Assembly: GCA_021732565.1 (NCBI GenBank) | Contig: JAKFUT010000122.1 | Span: 1 to 32,531, forward strand | Length of the DNA stretch: 32,531 nt | Origin: Candidatus Obscuribacterales bacterium | Lineage (GTDB): Bacteria; Cyanobacteriota; Vampirovibrionia; Obscuribacterales; Obscuribacteraceae | Direction: 5' to 3' | Part shown: positions 6,750 to 15,660 of the stretch, piece after piece | Position numbering within the stretch: position 1 is the stretch's first letter | Layout: every line of letters begins with the position of its first letter | Made by a program: the position numbers and the translations under genes | Notes under the pieces: generated by a model | Database searches by the model: none | What the model saw: the letters and a program-made list of their open reading frames with translations, nothing else | What the model was told of the DNA's origin: nothing

Positions 6750-9290
6750 CTGGGGCCTGGCACAAGTCTTGATGGACGATATGAGATTCTTTCGCTATTG
6801 GGAAGCGGGGGCTTTGGCACTGTTTATCAAGCAAGGCACCAGGAACTCGAGCGACTAGTCGCCATCAAATTTTTCGATGCGGCTCTTCTTGCGGATCAGA
6901 AAAGCCAGGCAAGATTTAAGAGAGAGGGAATCGCACTATCTTCCCTCACACACGAAGGCATTCCAACGCTCTATGAATTCGGAATCTGGCGAGAACGAAT
7001 TCCTTACATTGTAATGGAGTACCTCCCGGGGAGGAGCCTCCGCCAAGAGTTAGCAAAGTGTCAACGGATAGAATGGCAAAGAGCAATTTTGATAGCGCAG
7101 CAGACATGCCAAGCGATGAAGTGTGCCCATCATATGGGCATTGTTCATCGAGACCTGAAACCGGAGAATCTGATGTTGCTTGAGGGCGCAACAGATATCG
7201 TTAAGGTTTGCGATTTCGGGCTGGCAAAGTTTACTGGAACGCTAAAGCCGCAGGAAGCGGGAACGCTTACACGGACAGGGCTTCTCATCGGGAGTCTTTA
7301 TTACATGAGCCCGGAACAATGCCTGGGAAAGAAAGCAGATTGTCGCTCTGATATCTATTCGCTGGGTTGCATCTTATACGAAATGCTTACAGGTGAAATT
7401 CCCTTCTATGCCGATACACCGATTGGCATTGTTCACAAACACGTCAATGATCTGCCAGCAACTATGGATGCACAACTTCAGTTACCCCCCGGTCTAGAAG
7501 CGGCAATCAGGAAGTCCATGCACAAAAATCCTTCCATGCGATATCAGTCTATTGACGAATTTGACGTCGCACTGCGTATGGTGGCAGAGGGACGGGGCAC
7601 TGAGTTGGAACGCTCAACTTTAGTCACCTCGCAAAAAAAACGTACACACTCCGTCCTTCCATTCTTGTTAGTATCAATTCTCATGCTGCTGCTGTGGGTT
7701 CCCCTGATCATTGACCATTCTGCTTGTGGTGAGATTGCCGGATTGCTGCTGAAAGGCATGGGTATCAAAGGCCGCGTCCGCGAGGACCTGGCTCAATTTG
7801 CCAGTTCTACGGGGCGGCGGCGAATCTCGTGCGTTCTCTACGAACAGGTTCTGCAAGATACAACTTCCAAGCCCGGCGACATCTTAAGGGTGGCTCCGCG
7901 TTTGGCAGAACTATACGCACAGCAGGGAAATATCGACCAAGCCAGAAAAGCGTGCATGTGCGGTTTCGAGTCTTTGGTGCGCCAGTCGCCTGTTGCCATT
8001 GGTCCATTGCAGAGTGACACAAGTGCCCTTGAATCCCTTCTCGACATTGCACTGAAAACTGGCGTAAGCGACTACAAGGAGTTTTACATAAGCGTCCTGC
8101 CAAAAATTTATCACAAATTTTGCAATTCTCCGGATCAAACAGCGGCACTCAGAACCAGTAATCCTGAGCTGCAGTTGAAGTTAGCAAATTTACAACTGTT
8201 AGCGGTGGTGCATGTTTTTAGCAAAAACTGTGCAGACGCAGCCGAATCCCACTATAAAATCGCAATGGAGGCATTCAAGCTCAGTCGGTATGATGACGCG
8301 GTGCAGGCATTACGCACCGCATGTAGTATCAAAGATCGAAATAGTGCCGAAGGGTGGGACGCAGCAGATCTGCGAATGCGATGTGCGATGTTATTATCGG
8401 ACGTGCGTCAGCCTGAGTCCCGTCAATTTGCAGATGAGGCCGAACATATATGGAGGAACCTGAAGATAACGGACCCAATACAATTGTCGCGATATTGTTT
8501 TATTTGGGCCGACCTCTCATTGCCACGCGGCCGGGTGAAACAATTTGAGCCGCACTACAGGATACTCAAGAATCTGCTGCTTCAGACACAGGAGCTTCCG
8601 GAACTGCAGCGAATACATCTGTCTCAAATGTTGGCAAACCAACTAACACAAACTGGAGCATCCGACATGGCAATCGATTTCGTGCAGTCAATGATGCGCA
8701 GCAAGAACCCCGAGTGGCGGCAACCACACAATGCAACAGTAGTTTGTAACTCGCTGCAGAAGCTTATAAGGGGATATGTAAGTGAAGGGTTGTTTCAAAA
8801 GGCTCTGCCATATTTTATGCAGGAGAAAGCGTACTTAGAAAGAATTGGCGACATCCATTCATTATCTTACGCGCGGGCGCTGCATTACATTGGCGCTTGT
8901 GTCTACCATGAAAATCGATTTGAGGAAGCTCGGAAGCATCTGCTTCAATCCCTTGCGATAAGGCACCAATGCGGTCTTGAGGGACCCGAGATTACGGTGG
9001 ATCTGGAATCAATAGGGATGTCGTACTCAGCGCAAAACCAGCCGAAGTTAGCCGAACCCTGGTATCGCCGAGCGCTGCTTGCCGAAGACAAATATCCGCG
9101 CTCTATCAGAGAAAAGTCCGTTCTGCTCTACGACCTGGGGAATTGTTTGTCCAAACAGGGGTTGTATGATGACGCATGCAGCACCCTGGAGCAGTCCGTC
9201 GAAGTCGGACGGAACAGAAAGGTTGACAATGCAACGGCAGACTTACTCTCTCACGCTCTGACAGAGGCGCGAAAGAAGAGAGACAGATAG
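6750..9290 (+). CDS. Membrane Ser/Thr protein kinase with TPR C-terminus; start codon unclear
   Basis: This kinase of about 846 residues has the Gly loop GSGGFGTVY, Lys in VAIK, HRDLKPEN, CDFGLAK and MSPEQC motifs (6801-7340). A membrane helix follows (VLPFLLVSILMLLLWVPLII, around 7660-7715), then about 500 residues of TPR-like repeats, clearest at the C-terminus (YARALHYIGACVYHENRFEE and following). The first beta strand, GTSLDGRYEILSLLGSGGFG, lies upstream of TTG 6798, so that TTG cannot be the natural start. The frame opens after a TAA at 6696-6698, yet it contains no ATG, GTG or TTG before the kinase fold. I give CTG at 6750 (GTGAGAG 7 nt upstream); ATT at 6744 is equally possible. A mutated start or a 5' frameshift are alternatives. 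It probably senses through TPR-mediated protein binding. Confidence 0.85.
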   Translation: MGPGTSLDGRYEILSLLGSGGFGTVYQARHQELERLVAIKFFDAALLADQKSQARFKREGIALSSLTHEGIPTLYEFGIWRERIPYIVMEYLPGRSLRQELAKCQRIEWQRAILIAQQTCQAMKCAHHMGIVHRDLKPENLMLLEGATDIVKVCDFGLAKFTGTLKPQEAGTLTRTGLLIGSLYYMSPEQCLGKKADCRSDIYSLGCILYEMLTGEIPFYADTPIGIVHKHVNDLPATMDAQLQLPPGLEAAIRKSMHKNPSMRYQSIDEFDVALRMVAEGRGTELERSTLVTSQKKRTHSVLPFLLVSILMLLLWVPLIIDHSACGEIAGLLLKGMGIKGRVREDLAQFASSTGRRRISCVLYEQVLQDTTSKPGDILRVAPRLAELYAQQGNIDQARKACMCGFESLVRQSPVAIGPLQSDTSALESLLDIALKTGVSDYKEFYISVLPKIYHKFCNSPDQTAALRTSNPELQLKLANLQLLAVVHVFSKNCADAAESHYKIAMEAFKLSRYDDAVQALRTACSIKDRNSAEGWDAADLRMRCAMLLSDVRQPESRQFADEAEHIWRNLKITDPIQLSRYCFIWADLSLPRGRVKQFEPHYRILKNLLLQTQELPELQRIHLSQMLANQLTQTGASDMAIDFVQSMMRSKNPEWRQPHNATVVCNSLQKLIRGYVSEGLFQKALPYFMQEKAYLERIGDIHSLSYARALHYIGACVYHENRFEEARKHLLQSLAIRHQCGLEGPEITVDLESIGMSYSAQNQPKLAEPWYRRALLAEDKYPRSIREKSVLLYDLGNCLSKQGLYDDACSTLEQSVEVGRNRKVDNATADLLSHALTEARKKRDR

Positions 9291-9519
9291 TCTCAAAAGT
9301 CCTATCACACCGACTCTCCCGTCTGGTCTTCCGATGAAATCGTTCAGCTCAGGAGAATTACCACATCGCAGAGCGTTCCTATTTTTGTTAATTGCACCCT
9401 CGGAATTCTCCTTTTTCTACCACGGACGATACCAGAAAATTTGAATCCAACTATTCCCGCGGTGATCAGCACCGTGTTTTTTTCGCTGCCGCTTAGCTAA
9501 CCTATCGGCAAGGCTCATT
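9291..9519. other. Intergenic before the histidine kinase
   Basis: No supported gene. Two overlapping plus-strand frames (a 36-codon ORF from ATG 9334, and a hydrophobic frame ending with TAA at 9498-9500) could be pieces of a small decayed membrane protein, but neither has a convincing start. No terminator hairpin was recognised after the kinase gene. Confidence 0.4.
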
Positions 9520-10959
9520 TTGCAAACGAAGGGCGACGTACGACAAAGTGATGACTCTCCATTCGAATCGCCGTTTAGCTGGCCCCGTGGAGACTCGTTA
9601 ACGATCATCTCAGGACTGTCGGCGATCATCGTTAGCACCGGGTTGTTTGTGGAGGTTTGCACAGGCGGGTCAAAATCTCCTCCTGAAGTGTCGCCTCTGG
9701 CAGCTGGAATTAGCGGGTGGTTGTGCCTCCTTCTCCTTGCTCAATGTTTGATTTTGAAGGTGCAGAAGGTGCGCGCACAGTCTCAAATCCGACGAATAAT
9801 TCACAGCCTGAACGGATATCTACATCACGAAGATATGGAAAGGCTCGGTTCTTTGAATGCTGCACCCGACGCACCAATTCTAATGCTAGACGCCTTTCGG
9901 AACCAACTGAAACAGGCTATTTCAAGGGAACGGACCATTGCCGATCATTCCACTGATTTGGTTTGCGCATTTGACGACAAATACAACATTGCCGCGATCA
10001 ATCAGACAAGTACCCGACTTCTAGGTTTTTCATCACACGACATGCTTCATCTTCCGGTATCTCGGGTGATAGTTGACAGTGAACTCCTGGAAAACAGACT
10101 AAAAGCAGCGCAAGATTCGGGCGGACCCTCTCTGTTCGAGACTCGTGCTCTCACCAAAAGCGGCCAGCTGTTGGATCTTTCATGGATGGTTGAATGGTCC
10201 AAGCGCGAACAGATGTTCTTCGCGATTGCTCGAGACATAACAATGAAAAGAAGCATTGAGCGGGCCCGCCAAGAATTTGTAGCGATGATTTCACATGATG
10301 TGCGCATTCCACTCACTTCCATCTTGTGCGGACTTGCTACTTTGAGCGAAAATACTCATGAGGAGCTTCAGGACGAATCTCACGCAGTGATAACACGTGC
10401 CGAAGAAAACATTACTCGCGTTATCGACTTATTGAATGAACTAATTGATCTGGAAAAGAGTGTTGATTCAAGGCTGCTGCTTGAACTGAGCGACTTCAAC
10501 GTTAGATCATTGATCGACACCGCATGCAAGCAACTCACATCACAAGCGGAGCAGTTAAGCGTCTCAATTGAGGTTAGGGTAGATAACCTTTATGTGCGGG
10601 CAGATCGAAATCGAATTTTGCGAGTATTGGTAAATTTGCTGTCAAATTCCCTGAAGCATTCCAGCGAAGGACAATCTGTACTTATTTCTGCACTGGAACG
10701 ACAAAGTGAGATTGAGGTAAGGATTTCCGACAGAGGCCCCGGTGTACCCCAAAATATGCAACTAGCTATTTTTGAGCGTTTTGTACAACTAGGACTGACT
10801 GGTGAACGAGGCGGACCCGGATCAGGACTCGGGCTGGCGATATGCAAGGTCTTCGTCGAGGCGCACGGTTGTTCCATCGGAGTTGATTCTGAACCAGGAA
10901 AAGGGAGCACCTTCTGGTTCACGCTCCCTCGAAAAAAAGACATCGAGCAATTACCTTAA
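9520..10959 (+). CDS. Membrane PAS-sensor histidine kinase (orphan)
   Basis: The 479-residue product has two N-terminal membrane helices (about 27-46 and 61-80), a linker, and a PAS domain (about 138-243, ADHSTDLVCAFDDKYNIAAI). A HisKA dimerisation helix follows with phospho-acceptor His259 in FVAMISHDVRIPLTS. The HATPase_c domain carries the N box (LLSNSLKH, 363-370), G1 (SDRGPGVP, 403-410), the FERFVQ F box and G2 (GSGLGLAI, 434-441). The H box reads SHDVR rather than the common SHELR, still within the family range. Autophosphorylation from ATP and transfer to a response-regulator Asp is expected. No receiver gene is adjacent; the nearest receiver is fused to a kinase 4 kb away. The start is taken as TTG, with AAGG 6 nt upstream; there is no in-frame ATG nearby. 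Confidence 0.9.
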   Translation: MQTKGDVRQSDDSPFESPFSWPRGDSLTIISGLSAIIVSTGLFVEVCTGGSKSPPEVSPLAAGISGWLCLLLLAQCLILKVQKVRAQSQIRRIIHSLNGYLHHEDMERLGSLNAAPDAPILMLDAFRNQLKQAISRERTIADHSTDLVCAFDDKYNIAAINQTSTRLLGFSSHDMLHLPVSRVIVDSELLENRLKAAQDSGGPSLFETRALTKSGQLLDLSWMVEWSKREQMFFAIARDITMKRSIERARQEFVAMISHDVRIPLTSILCGLATLSENTHEELQDESHAVITRAEENITRVIDLLNELIDLEKSVDSRLLLELSDFNVRSLIDTACKQLTSQAEQLSVSIEVRVDNLYVRADRNRILRVLVNLLSNSLKHSSEGQSVLISALERQSEIEVRISDRGPGVPQNMQLAIFERFVQLGLTGERGGPGSGLGLAICKVFVEAHGCSIGVDSEPGKGSTFWFTLPRKKDIEQLP

Positions 10960-11024
10960 GTCACTTCCTGAAAGCGGTTATCGATGTATCTCAGCGGCAC
11001 CGAATCTGGTGCGCGGCACGTACA

Positions 11025-11372
11025 TCATTCGTAGTCCGATTCGGACGGATTCGACGGATTGACTTTAACGAATATCTCCACTCCCTTCTGTAACGTCCGA
11101 GTTTTGCCATCGGTCAAGGACTTCTCACCGTTGAAGGTCTGGCCCTTCCACGAATATTCATAGCGAACTCCAGTGTCTAACTGAGGGACGGACCCTCCAC
11201 CCGCCACTCTTGCCTTTGATTTTGTCCTGTACACTTCTTGGACAATAGCGTTCACCGATACCCATGTCTTCTTCGATTCCATCGTCGTCATGTTTTGATT
11301 GAACAACGTGACGATGTAATAGCCTGCGTAAGAGAAGCAGAGCAGCAGCAATATTGTCTTTAGGATCTTCAT
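11025..11372 (-). CDS. DUF3592 membrane-anchored protein
   Basis: The ATG at 11370-11372 gives a 115-residue protein: MKILKTILLLLCFSYAGYYI, a membrane anchor or uncleaved signal, then an extracytoplasmic domain. That domain has the DUF3592 pattern of a variable N-terminal strand, a central YEYSWKGQTFNGE and a closing GVEIFVKVNPSNPSESDYE. An in-frame TTG five codons upstream is not preferred. A minus-strand frame upstream ends with a TGA one nucleotide before this ATG (TGACATG), which may be coincidence. DUF3592 proteins are of unknown function and often surface associated. It converges with the histidine kinase gene 65 bp away. Confidence 0.75.
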   Translation of the reverse strand: MKILKTILLLLCFSYAGYYIVTLFNQNMTTMESKKTWVSVNAIVQEVYRTKSKARVAGGGSVPQLDTGVRYEYSWKGQTFNGEKSLTDGKTRTLQKGVEIFVKVNPSNPSESDYE

Positions 11373-11737
11373 GTCACAACCAACCAATGGGAATTGTTAT
11401 TATGGAGCCACTTTTGTTTGCACTAATGTACCCTTTCTCGATGCCAAACACCTCGCGACTAAGCAATGAGTATTCAGGTGGTATAGCGTGACAATTGCAT
11501 GGACGAATATTATGTGCCTCCAACCGAAAATTTGGCAGACAGACAGCCTTATTCAAGCAGACGCCGCAACGGCACCGTGTGCGGAAAAAACCGAGATTCC
11601 CGAAGACAAAGACTGCTCAAATGCCTACGTTTAATGCAAAGGTTGAAGACTTGTGCACGTGGCCAGAAGAATGGTGGCGCAGAGGAACTTCGCACTCCTC
11701 TGCACCACGCATAGTGAGCTGCGGCAACGGTTTCAGG
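11373..11737. other. Intergenic; no supported gene
   Basis: A 60-codon minus-strand frame (11374-11556, TTG start) ends TGACATG at the DUF3592 start, but it has no ribosome site or recognisable sequence. Plus-strand frames here look like random readings. No RNA gene, repeat or terminator was recognised. Confidence 0.4.
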
Positions 11738-12730
11738 TTATGCGCAACGCCCTTTGTACCAATCGCGAGCACGAGCTTGCACTCCACCTGCGACCTGTTT
11801 CCATTCCAGACCAGCAGCGTTCAGCTCTGCCGCTGATTCTTTCTGCACATCCGCCAGAACCCAGGCAAGAAACTTGCCCATGGATTTAATGTCGTAGACT
11901 CCGCCAAAGACCTGAGAGACACCTTGCTCAAGGCGCGCATCCGTCACCATTAAATCAACAAATCCTGCAGAGTTCTCCACAACAGTGGCATCGATCTGTA
12001 CGGCAGTCTTGGTGCCTGCAGTACGATGTTTTTCACCCTTTGCTTTGAACATTACCAGGGCAAGTGATTCCGGTGCGTCCGGCTCTGATCCGGGCTCTGG
12101 ATAGAACACCAGTCCCTCGCCAAGACCACTGATCCCAAACGTTCGTTTGACCCATGGATCTTCCTTCTCCACTCGGTCGACGAGACTATTGAGCAGAGGA
12201 ACCATCGCCTCCATCTGAGCTTTGTCACCGTAGTGGATGACAATCTCTTCAGTATCTTCCCACGGCAATACATGAAGCCCCGGGCATTCCAATGCAGGAG
12301 TCAATAAATTTCTGATCTGCTCTGGATCATAGATAACATGAGCCTCTTCGCCACGTCCGCTTTGAACAGCGAAAACCGCGAACACTTTGGCGGGGATTTG
12401 CGAAACCGCCATTCCCTTTTCGATACCAGGCCCTGCCCACTCACCGAAAACGATAACTCCAGCGGGTAAGGCTCTAAAATATGCTTCATTGCTGGTCACC
12501 CATTTGGCGAAGCCATTGAGATCGGATGTCGGAGACAACATGTCTGTACGGCTTTGAGTCAGCAGCGCATCCGAATTGATCTGGATGGCAGTATTCTTGC
12601 CGTGTAGTTTCACCTTCGCCCTGTATCGTACGGGTTTGAAGGGTCTTTGTTTTAGATTCTCTAAATGTGTGAGAGTGATGACAACATTGTGAAGCAGTTC
12701 GATGCTGCTCCAAGCTACGTGAAAAGACAT
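11738..12730 (-). CDS. ATP-dependent RNA ligase (Rnl2-like nucleotidyltransferase)
   Basis: The 330-residue protein carries the signature motifs of covalent nucleotidyltransferases in order. Motif I is KLHG with Lys41 as the expected AMP-accepting residue (KVKLHGKNTAIQI). Next come GEWAG (96-100, motif III-like), VFAVFAV (motif IIIa-like), EGLVFYPEP (205-213, motif IV) and FKAKGEKH (228-235, motif V with two Lys). It resembles the RNA_ligase family of T4 Rnl2 relatives, which seal nicked or broken RNA using ATP. It is cytosolic, with no signal peptide. The C-terminal ~90 residues are helical and may contact RNA. It sits alone with a strong promoter and a leader hairpin. A role in RNA repair is inferred; a DNA-ligase role is less likely because an OB-fold is not evident. 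Confidence 0.85.
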   Translation of the reverse strand: MSFHVAWSSIELLHNVVITLTHLENLKQRPFKPVRYRAKVKLHGKNTAIQINSDALLTQSRTDMLSPTSDLNGFAKWVTSNEAYFRALPAGVIVFGEWAGPGIEKGMAVSQIPAKVFAVFAVQSGRGEEAHVIYDPEQIRNLLTPALECPGLHVLPWEDTEEIVIHYGDKAQMEAMVPLLNSLVDRVEKEDPWVKRTFGISGLGEGLVFYPEPGSEPDAPESLALVMFKAKGEKHRTAGTKTAVQIDATVVENSAGFVDLMVTDARLEQGVSQVFGGVYDIKSMGKFLAWVLADVQKESAAELNAAGLEWKQVAGGVQARARDWYKGRCA

Positions 12731-12756
12731 AATCGAAATAACCCTGACTAACTACA

Positions 12757-12776
12757 TCCGGATCCAAATATCCGGA
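12757..12776 (-). promoter_or_regulatory. Hairpin in the RNA ligase leader
   Basis: A perfect 7-bp inverted repeat (TCCGGAT / ATCCGGA) with a 6-nt loop lies between the predicted transcription start (about 12796) and the start codon. It could affect leader folding or be a dimer-binding site. No ribosome site is masked. Confidence 0.35.
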
Positions 12777-12802
12777 CGTCCACCAGCAGTCATGCAATCT
12801 AA

Positions 12803-12831
12803 GTAATACAGAATAATAGAGATTATGTCAA
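12803..12831 (-). promoter_or_regulatory. Sigma70-type promoter of the RNA ligase gene
   Basis: On the minus strand a perfect TTGACA (12826-12831) is followed by a 17-bp spacer and TATTAC (12803-12808, 4 of 6 matches to TATAAT). The leader is about 65 nt long. Confidence 0.6.
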
Positions 12832-12985
12832 GCCTCGTTCTGCTAATTCGAATTCTGCCCGGGTGGGGATAACTGCTAAAACGCACAAAACACTTGATCA
12901 GGTGTTCGCCTGAATCTGAAACGAGGCCTCCTGAAGCGCACAGCAGTCTTAATGTTGTTGTTAGTCACGAGTACATCCAGGGCTG

Positions 12986-13162
12986 ATGCAAGTACTTACT
13001 ACGTTTCATCTAAGATCCAGTCGGCGACGGACTAAGACGGCAACGAGTCTTGATGGGCGATATGAAGCACGCCAAATCTGCGCCGCCAACGACATAGCCC
13101 GAAAGGAAAAACAGGGCGGTACCAAATTCGGTGCCAGCAAATCCCCGGATGGTTCGGAATAG
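12986..13162 (+). CDS. Small basic ORF with a kinase-like TSLDGRYE segment
   Basis: A 58-codon frame runs from ATG 12986 to TAG 13160-13162 inside an otherwise empty 438-bp gap (12731-13168). It is rich in Arg and Lys. The segment TSLDGRYE is encoded by a 20-bp stretch (13046-13065) that matches, at 19 of 20 bases, the TSLDGRYE coding sequence at the start of the kinase at 6765-6784. After that it does not resemble a kinase. The ribosome site is weak (AGGG, 5-8 nt). It may be a remnant of a duplicated kinase 5' end, or non-coding. Nothing else was recognised in the gap. Confidence 0.25.
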   Translation: MQVLTTFHLRSSRRRTKTATSLDGRYEARQICAANDIARKEKQGGTKFGASKSPDGSE

Positions 13163-13168
13163 GAATGT

Positions 13169-13738
13169 CTATGTGAAATTACGGTTGTCTTTCGGCGCCC
13201 ACTCCACCCCATCCTCATCGCCACTATCTTCCAAAATTGATTGTGCTGGAGTAGGCTTTGCGTGGGACGTCGTCGACTTAGCGGCGGGCGAAGGCTGTAC
13301 GTACTTTGAGATATCCGGTTTCTTCAAATCGTTCATTGTCATCGACATGGCTTCTTTCTGAACGGGTCCCATGGCGGCGAGTGCTTTCCCTCGGATTTCT
13401 TTATCAGGGCAATTGTCCGCAATCCAGCGAAACTTTTGTACAGACATTTGAATCATGCCGACTTTGTAATAGCACATTGCCAGATAGAGATTGCAGTCCC
13501 ACTGGTTTTTGTCCATGTCCATAACTCGTGAGAACCGATCCATCGCGCTCTTGAAGTCGCGATCGCGGTAAGCCGCCTTTGCGTCTTCTATGAGCTTTAC
13601 CAATGCGGGGTCAACCGGCATGTCTCTAACCTCTTGTAGGGGCGGTAATTCGAAGCCAATTTTCCATTTACCCGCCGAAGCGTGTTTCGAACCAGGATTC
13701 AAATGAAAGTCAATGTCCGTGAAATTATCCTGCACCAT
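13169..13738 (-). CDS. Small TPR protein
   Basis: The 189-residue cytosolic product has TPR-like helices at about residues 45-110 (AKAAYRDRDFKSAMDRFSRV, then NLYLAMCYYKVGMIQMSVQK). A low-complexity Ala/Pro/Ser/Thr linker and an acidic tail (ILEDSGDEDGVEW) follow. TPRs bind proteins. The acidic, Ser/Thr-rich tail could be a phosphorylation target of neighbouring kinases, which is inference only. No signal peptide or membrane segment is seen. The ATG at 13736-13738 has no strong ribosome site. It is followed, across 257 bp without a gene, by the receiver-kinase gene on the same strand upstream of it. Confidence 0.7.
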   Translation of the reverse strand: MVQDNFTDIDFHLNPGSKHASAGKWKIGFELPPLQEVRDMPVDPALVKLIEDAKAAYRDRDFKSAMDRFSRVMDMDKNQWDCNLYLAMCYYKVGMIQMSVQKFRWIADNCPDKEIRGKALAAMGPVQKEAMSMTMNDLKKPDISKYVQPSPAAKSTTSHAKPTPAQSILEDSGDEDGVEWAPKDNRNFT

Positions 13739-13995
13739 AGATTGCCCGAGATTGGTTCAACTATAACAAATGGAACTGCATATTAATGTCGGATCGACGA
13801 TCTGCCTTCTATGCGCCCCGAATCGCTCTATTCTAACGATGCTGTGCACAGCCCGGCTCGTACGCCGGTTGTTCGCCCAATGGTTGTGGTACACCCACTG
13901 TTGATGTGTCTGCTTGACTCTCAGTGGTGCTCATCATGAACGCTTTCAATAACTACATGAGAGCGATAGCCGAAAGAAATCCAACGATCGAACAC

Positions 13996-15357
13996 TTACT
14001 TATTCTTCTTTTTGAATATACCTTGCAGTCCTGCCAGGAATCCGCCGGCACTGGTTTCGGCAGAGTTGACAGTGAGCAGCTGCAACTTCAACTCATTCAT
14101 CGATGCGAATCGATCTTCTTTATCCCTCGACATCGCTTTTTGTACTATTGATTCTAGACTCTTGGGGAATTGTCTCACAGGGCAAGTATCCCGAATACGG
14201 GGAGGCTCAGTGGTCAGGCGCTTCGAGATTGTTTCCATAAACGTTGTGCCCGCCAGCGGCACAATACCGGTCAATACCTGGAACATTAAGCATCCCAATG
14301 AATAAATATCGCTACGCGGATCCAGCAGTCCCCCCATTGCTTGTTCAGGACTCATGTAATAAGGACTGCCAAAAATTTCGCCGTCATATGTCAGCCCCTG
14401 TGAAATGTTCTCCATCTGATTAGTAAATTTGACCAATCCCAAGTCAACAATTTTGACCCGGTCTTTTGCTTCCGGTGTTAGAGCTCCGCCATTGCCAGAA
14501 CCCGGGGAAGCCACTGACTCAGGGCTTAACAGCATCACATTGGAGGGCTTCAAATCCCGATGAATAATTCCTCTTTCATGGGCATGGAAAAGTGCGTCAG
14601 CGATCTGTACGAAGATTGGAACTGCTCTTGCTATGAACAATCCTCCGCCCGGCTCCAATTCATCCTGTAATGTTCTCCCTTGCAGGTACTCCATCACGAT
14701 GTATGGATGCCCCTGAATGCTGGTTCCAAAATCTGTTATGCCGACCAAATTCGGGTGGTTGAGCATGCTCATGGCACGAGCTTCACGCTCGAAGCGTTTC
14801 ATCGCTCCTCCCTGTAACCCCCTGGTATTGAGCATGACCTTTATAGCAAGTGTGCGGTTCAAAGCGATATGCTTCGCTTTGTACACCATCCCCATTCCAC
14901 CTCTTCCGATCACACTGAGCATCTCATATTTTTCCATAAAGGTCTTTCCGACCATTTGATCAAGGCGCTCCTCCTCGCCGCTTTTAGAACGTCGAAGAAG
15001 CGCCTCAACGCGAGCCAACATTTCCGCAACGACGAACGGTTTGGTCAAATAATCGTCAGCTCCGGCACGCAACCCTGCGACCTTGTCGTTTGTTCGCACT
15101 CGCCCCGACAGGAGAAGCACTGCGCCTCTGCCACCAGATTTTCTGTAATGCTGACAGATTTCTAGCCCCGTGGTATCAGGCAAATCCCAATCGAGAATGA
15201 GAATGTCGAACGTTTTCTCATCCAACAACTGCCACGCACTGCGCCCCTCACCAACGCCAATCGCGTTGTGCCCTTGAAAGTTAAGAAGCTCGCAGAGCCG
15301 CACTCGTAGTTCAGAGTCGTCTTCAACAATAAGAAAGTCGGCCATTAGTTCTTTCAT
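13996..15357 (-). CDS. Response-regulator receiver fused to Ser/Thr kinase
   Basis: From ATG 15355-15357 the protein has 453 residues. Residues 6-123 form a complete receiver domain: acidic pair D13-D14, phospho-acceptor D56 in LILDWDLPD, S84 and K106 in LTKPF. Residues from about 144 on form a Hanks kinase with GRGGMGMVYKAKH, AIKVML, HRDLKPSNVM, a DLG in place of DFG (VDLGLVKF) and MSPEQ. No membrane helix is present; the tail is FKKKNK. Phosphorylation of the receiver by a histidine kinase could gate the Ser/Thr kinase, joining two-component and eukaryotic-like signalling. The orphan histidine kinase at 9520-10959 is a possible donor, without proof. The frame continues 51 codons upstream, but the receiver fold starts at residue 7 here, so this start (AAAGG just upstream) is preferred; ATG 15343-15345 is the alternative. 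Confidence 0.9.
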   Translation of the reverse strand: MKELMADFLIVEDDSELRVRLCELLNFQGHNAIGVGEGRSAWQLLDEKTFDILILDWDLPDTTGLEICQHYRKSGGRGAVLLLSGRVRTNDKVAGLRAGADDYLTKPFVVAEMLARVEALLRRSKSGEEERLDQMVGKTFMEKYEMLSVIGRGGMGMVYKAKHIALNRTLAIKVMLNTRGLQGGAMKRFEREARAMSMLNHPNLVGITDFGTSIQGHPYIVMEYLQGRTLQDELEPGGGLFIARAVPIFVQIADALFHAHERGIIHRDLKPSNVMLLSPESVASPGSGNGGALTPEAKDRVKIVDLGLVKFTNQMENISQGLTYDGEIFGSPYYMSPEQAMGGLLDPRSDIYSLGCLMFQVLTGIVPLAGTTFMETISKRLTTEPPRIRDTCPVRQFPKSLESIVQKAMSRDKEDRFASMNELKLQLLTVNSAETSAGGFLAGLQGIFKKKNK

Positions 15358-15553
15358 GCCCTTTCGTTCAATCTTTCCTTCCTCAATCCAAGCTCTGCTA
15401 AACATTGCGGCGAAACGAACGATGCATTGGTTCATCAACCACTTAAGAACACCTCCCGTTGATAGCGTAGAACTAGCTGTTATATGACAGCAAATAATTC
15501 GTTGAATCAATCACTAAACTGACTACGCATTGAATGGTATCAATCGCCGAACA

Positions 15554-15582
15554 TTGACAAGAGTCGACGTGCGAGCTACAGT
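15554..15582 (+). promoter_or_regulatory. Sigma70-type promoter of the DUF1152 gene
   Basis: TTGACA (15554-15559), a 17-bp spacer and TACAGT (15577-15582) precede the DUF1152 gene. The leader is about 70 nt and contains AAGGAGG directly before the start. Confidence 0.55.
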
Positions 15583-15660
15583 TAAACGTGTAACCTACGC
15601 TTTCTTGATATACTAAAAGCGTCAATACAACACCCTCAGAGATGTAAAAGGAGGACTCCT

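Noticed and set aside
9334..9500. Two hydrophobic plus-strand frames before the histidine kinase
   Set aside because: They would need a frameshift to join, have no ribosome site and match no family; kept only as a note in the intergenic entry.
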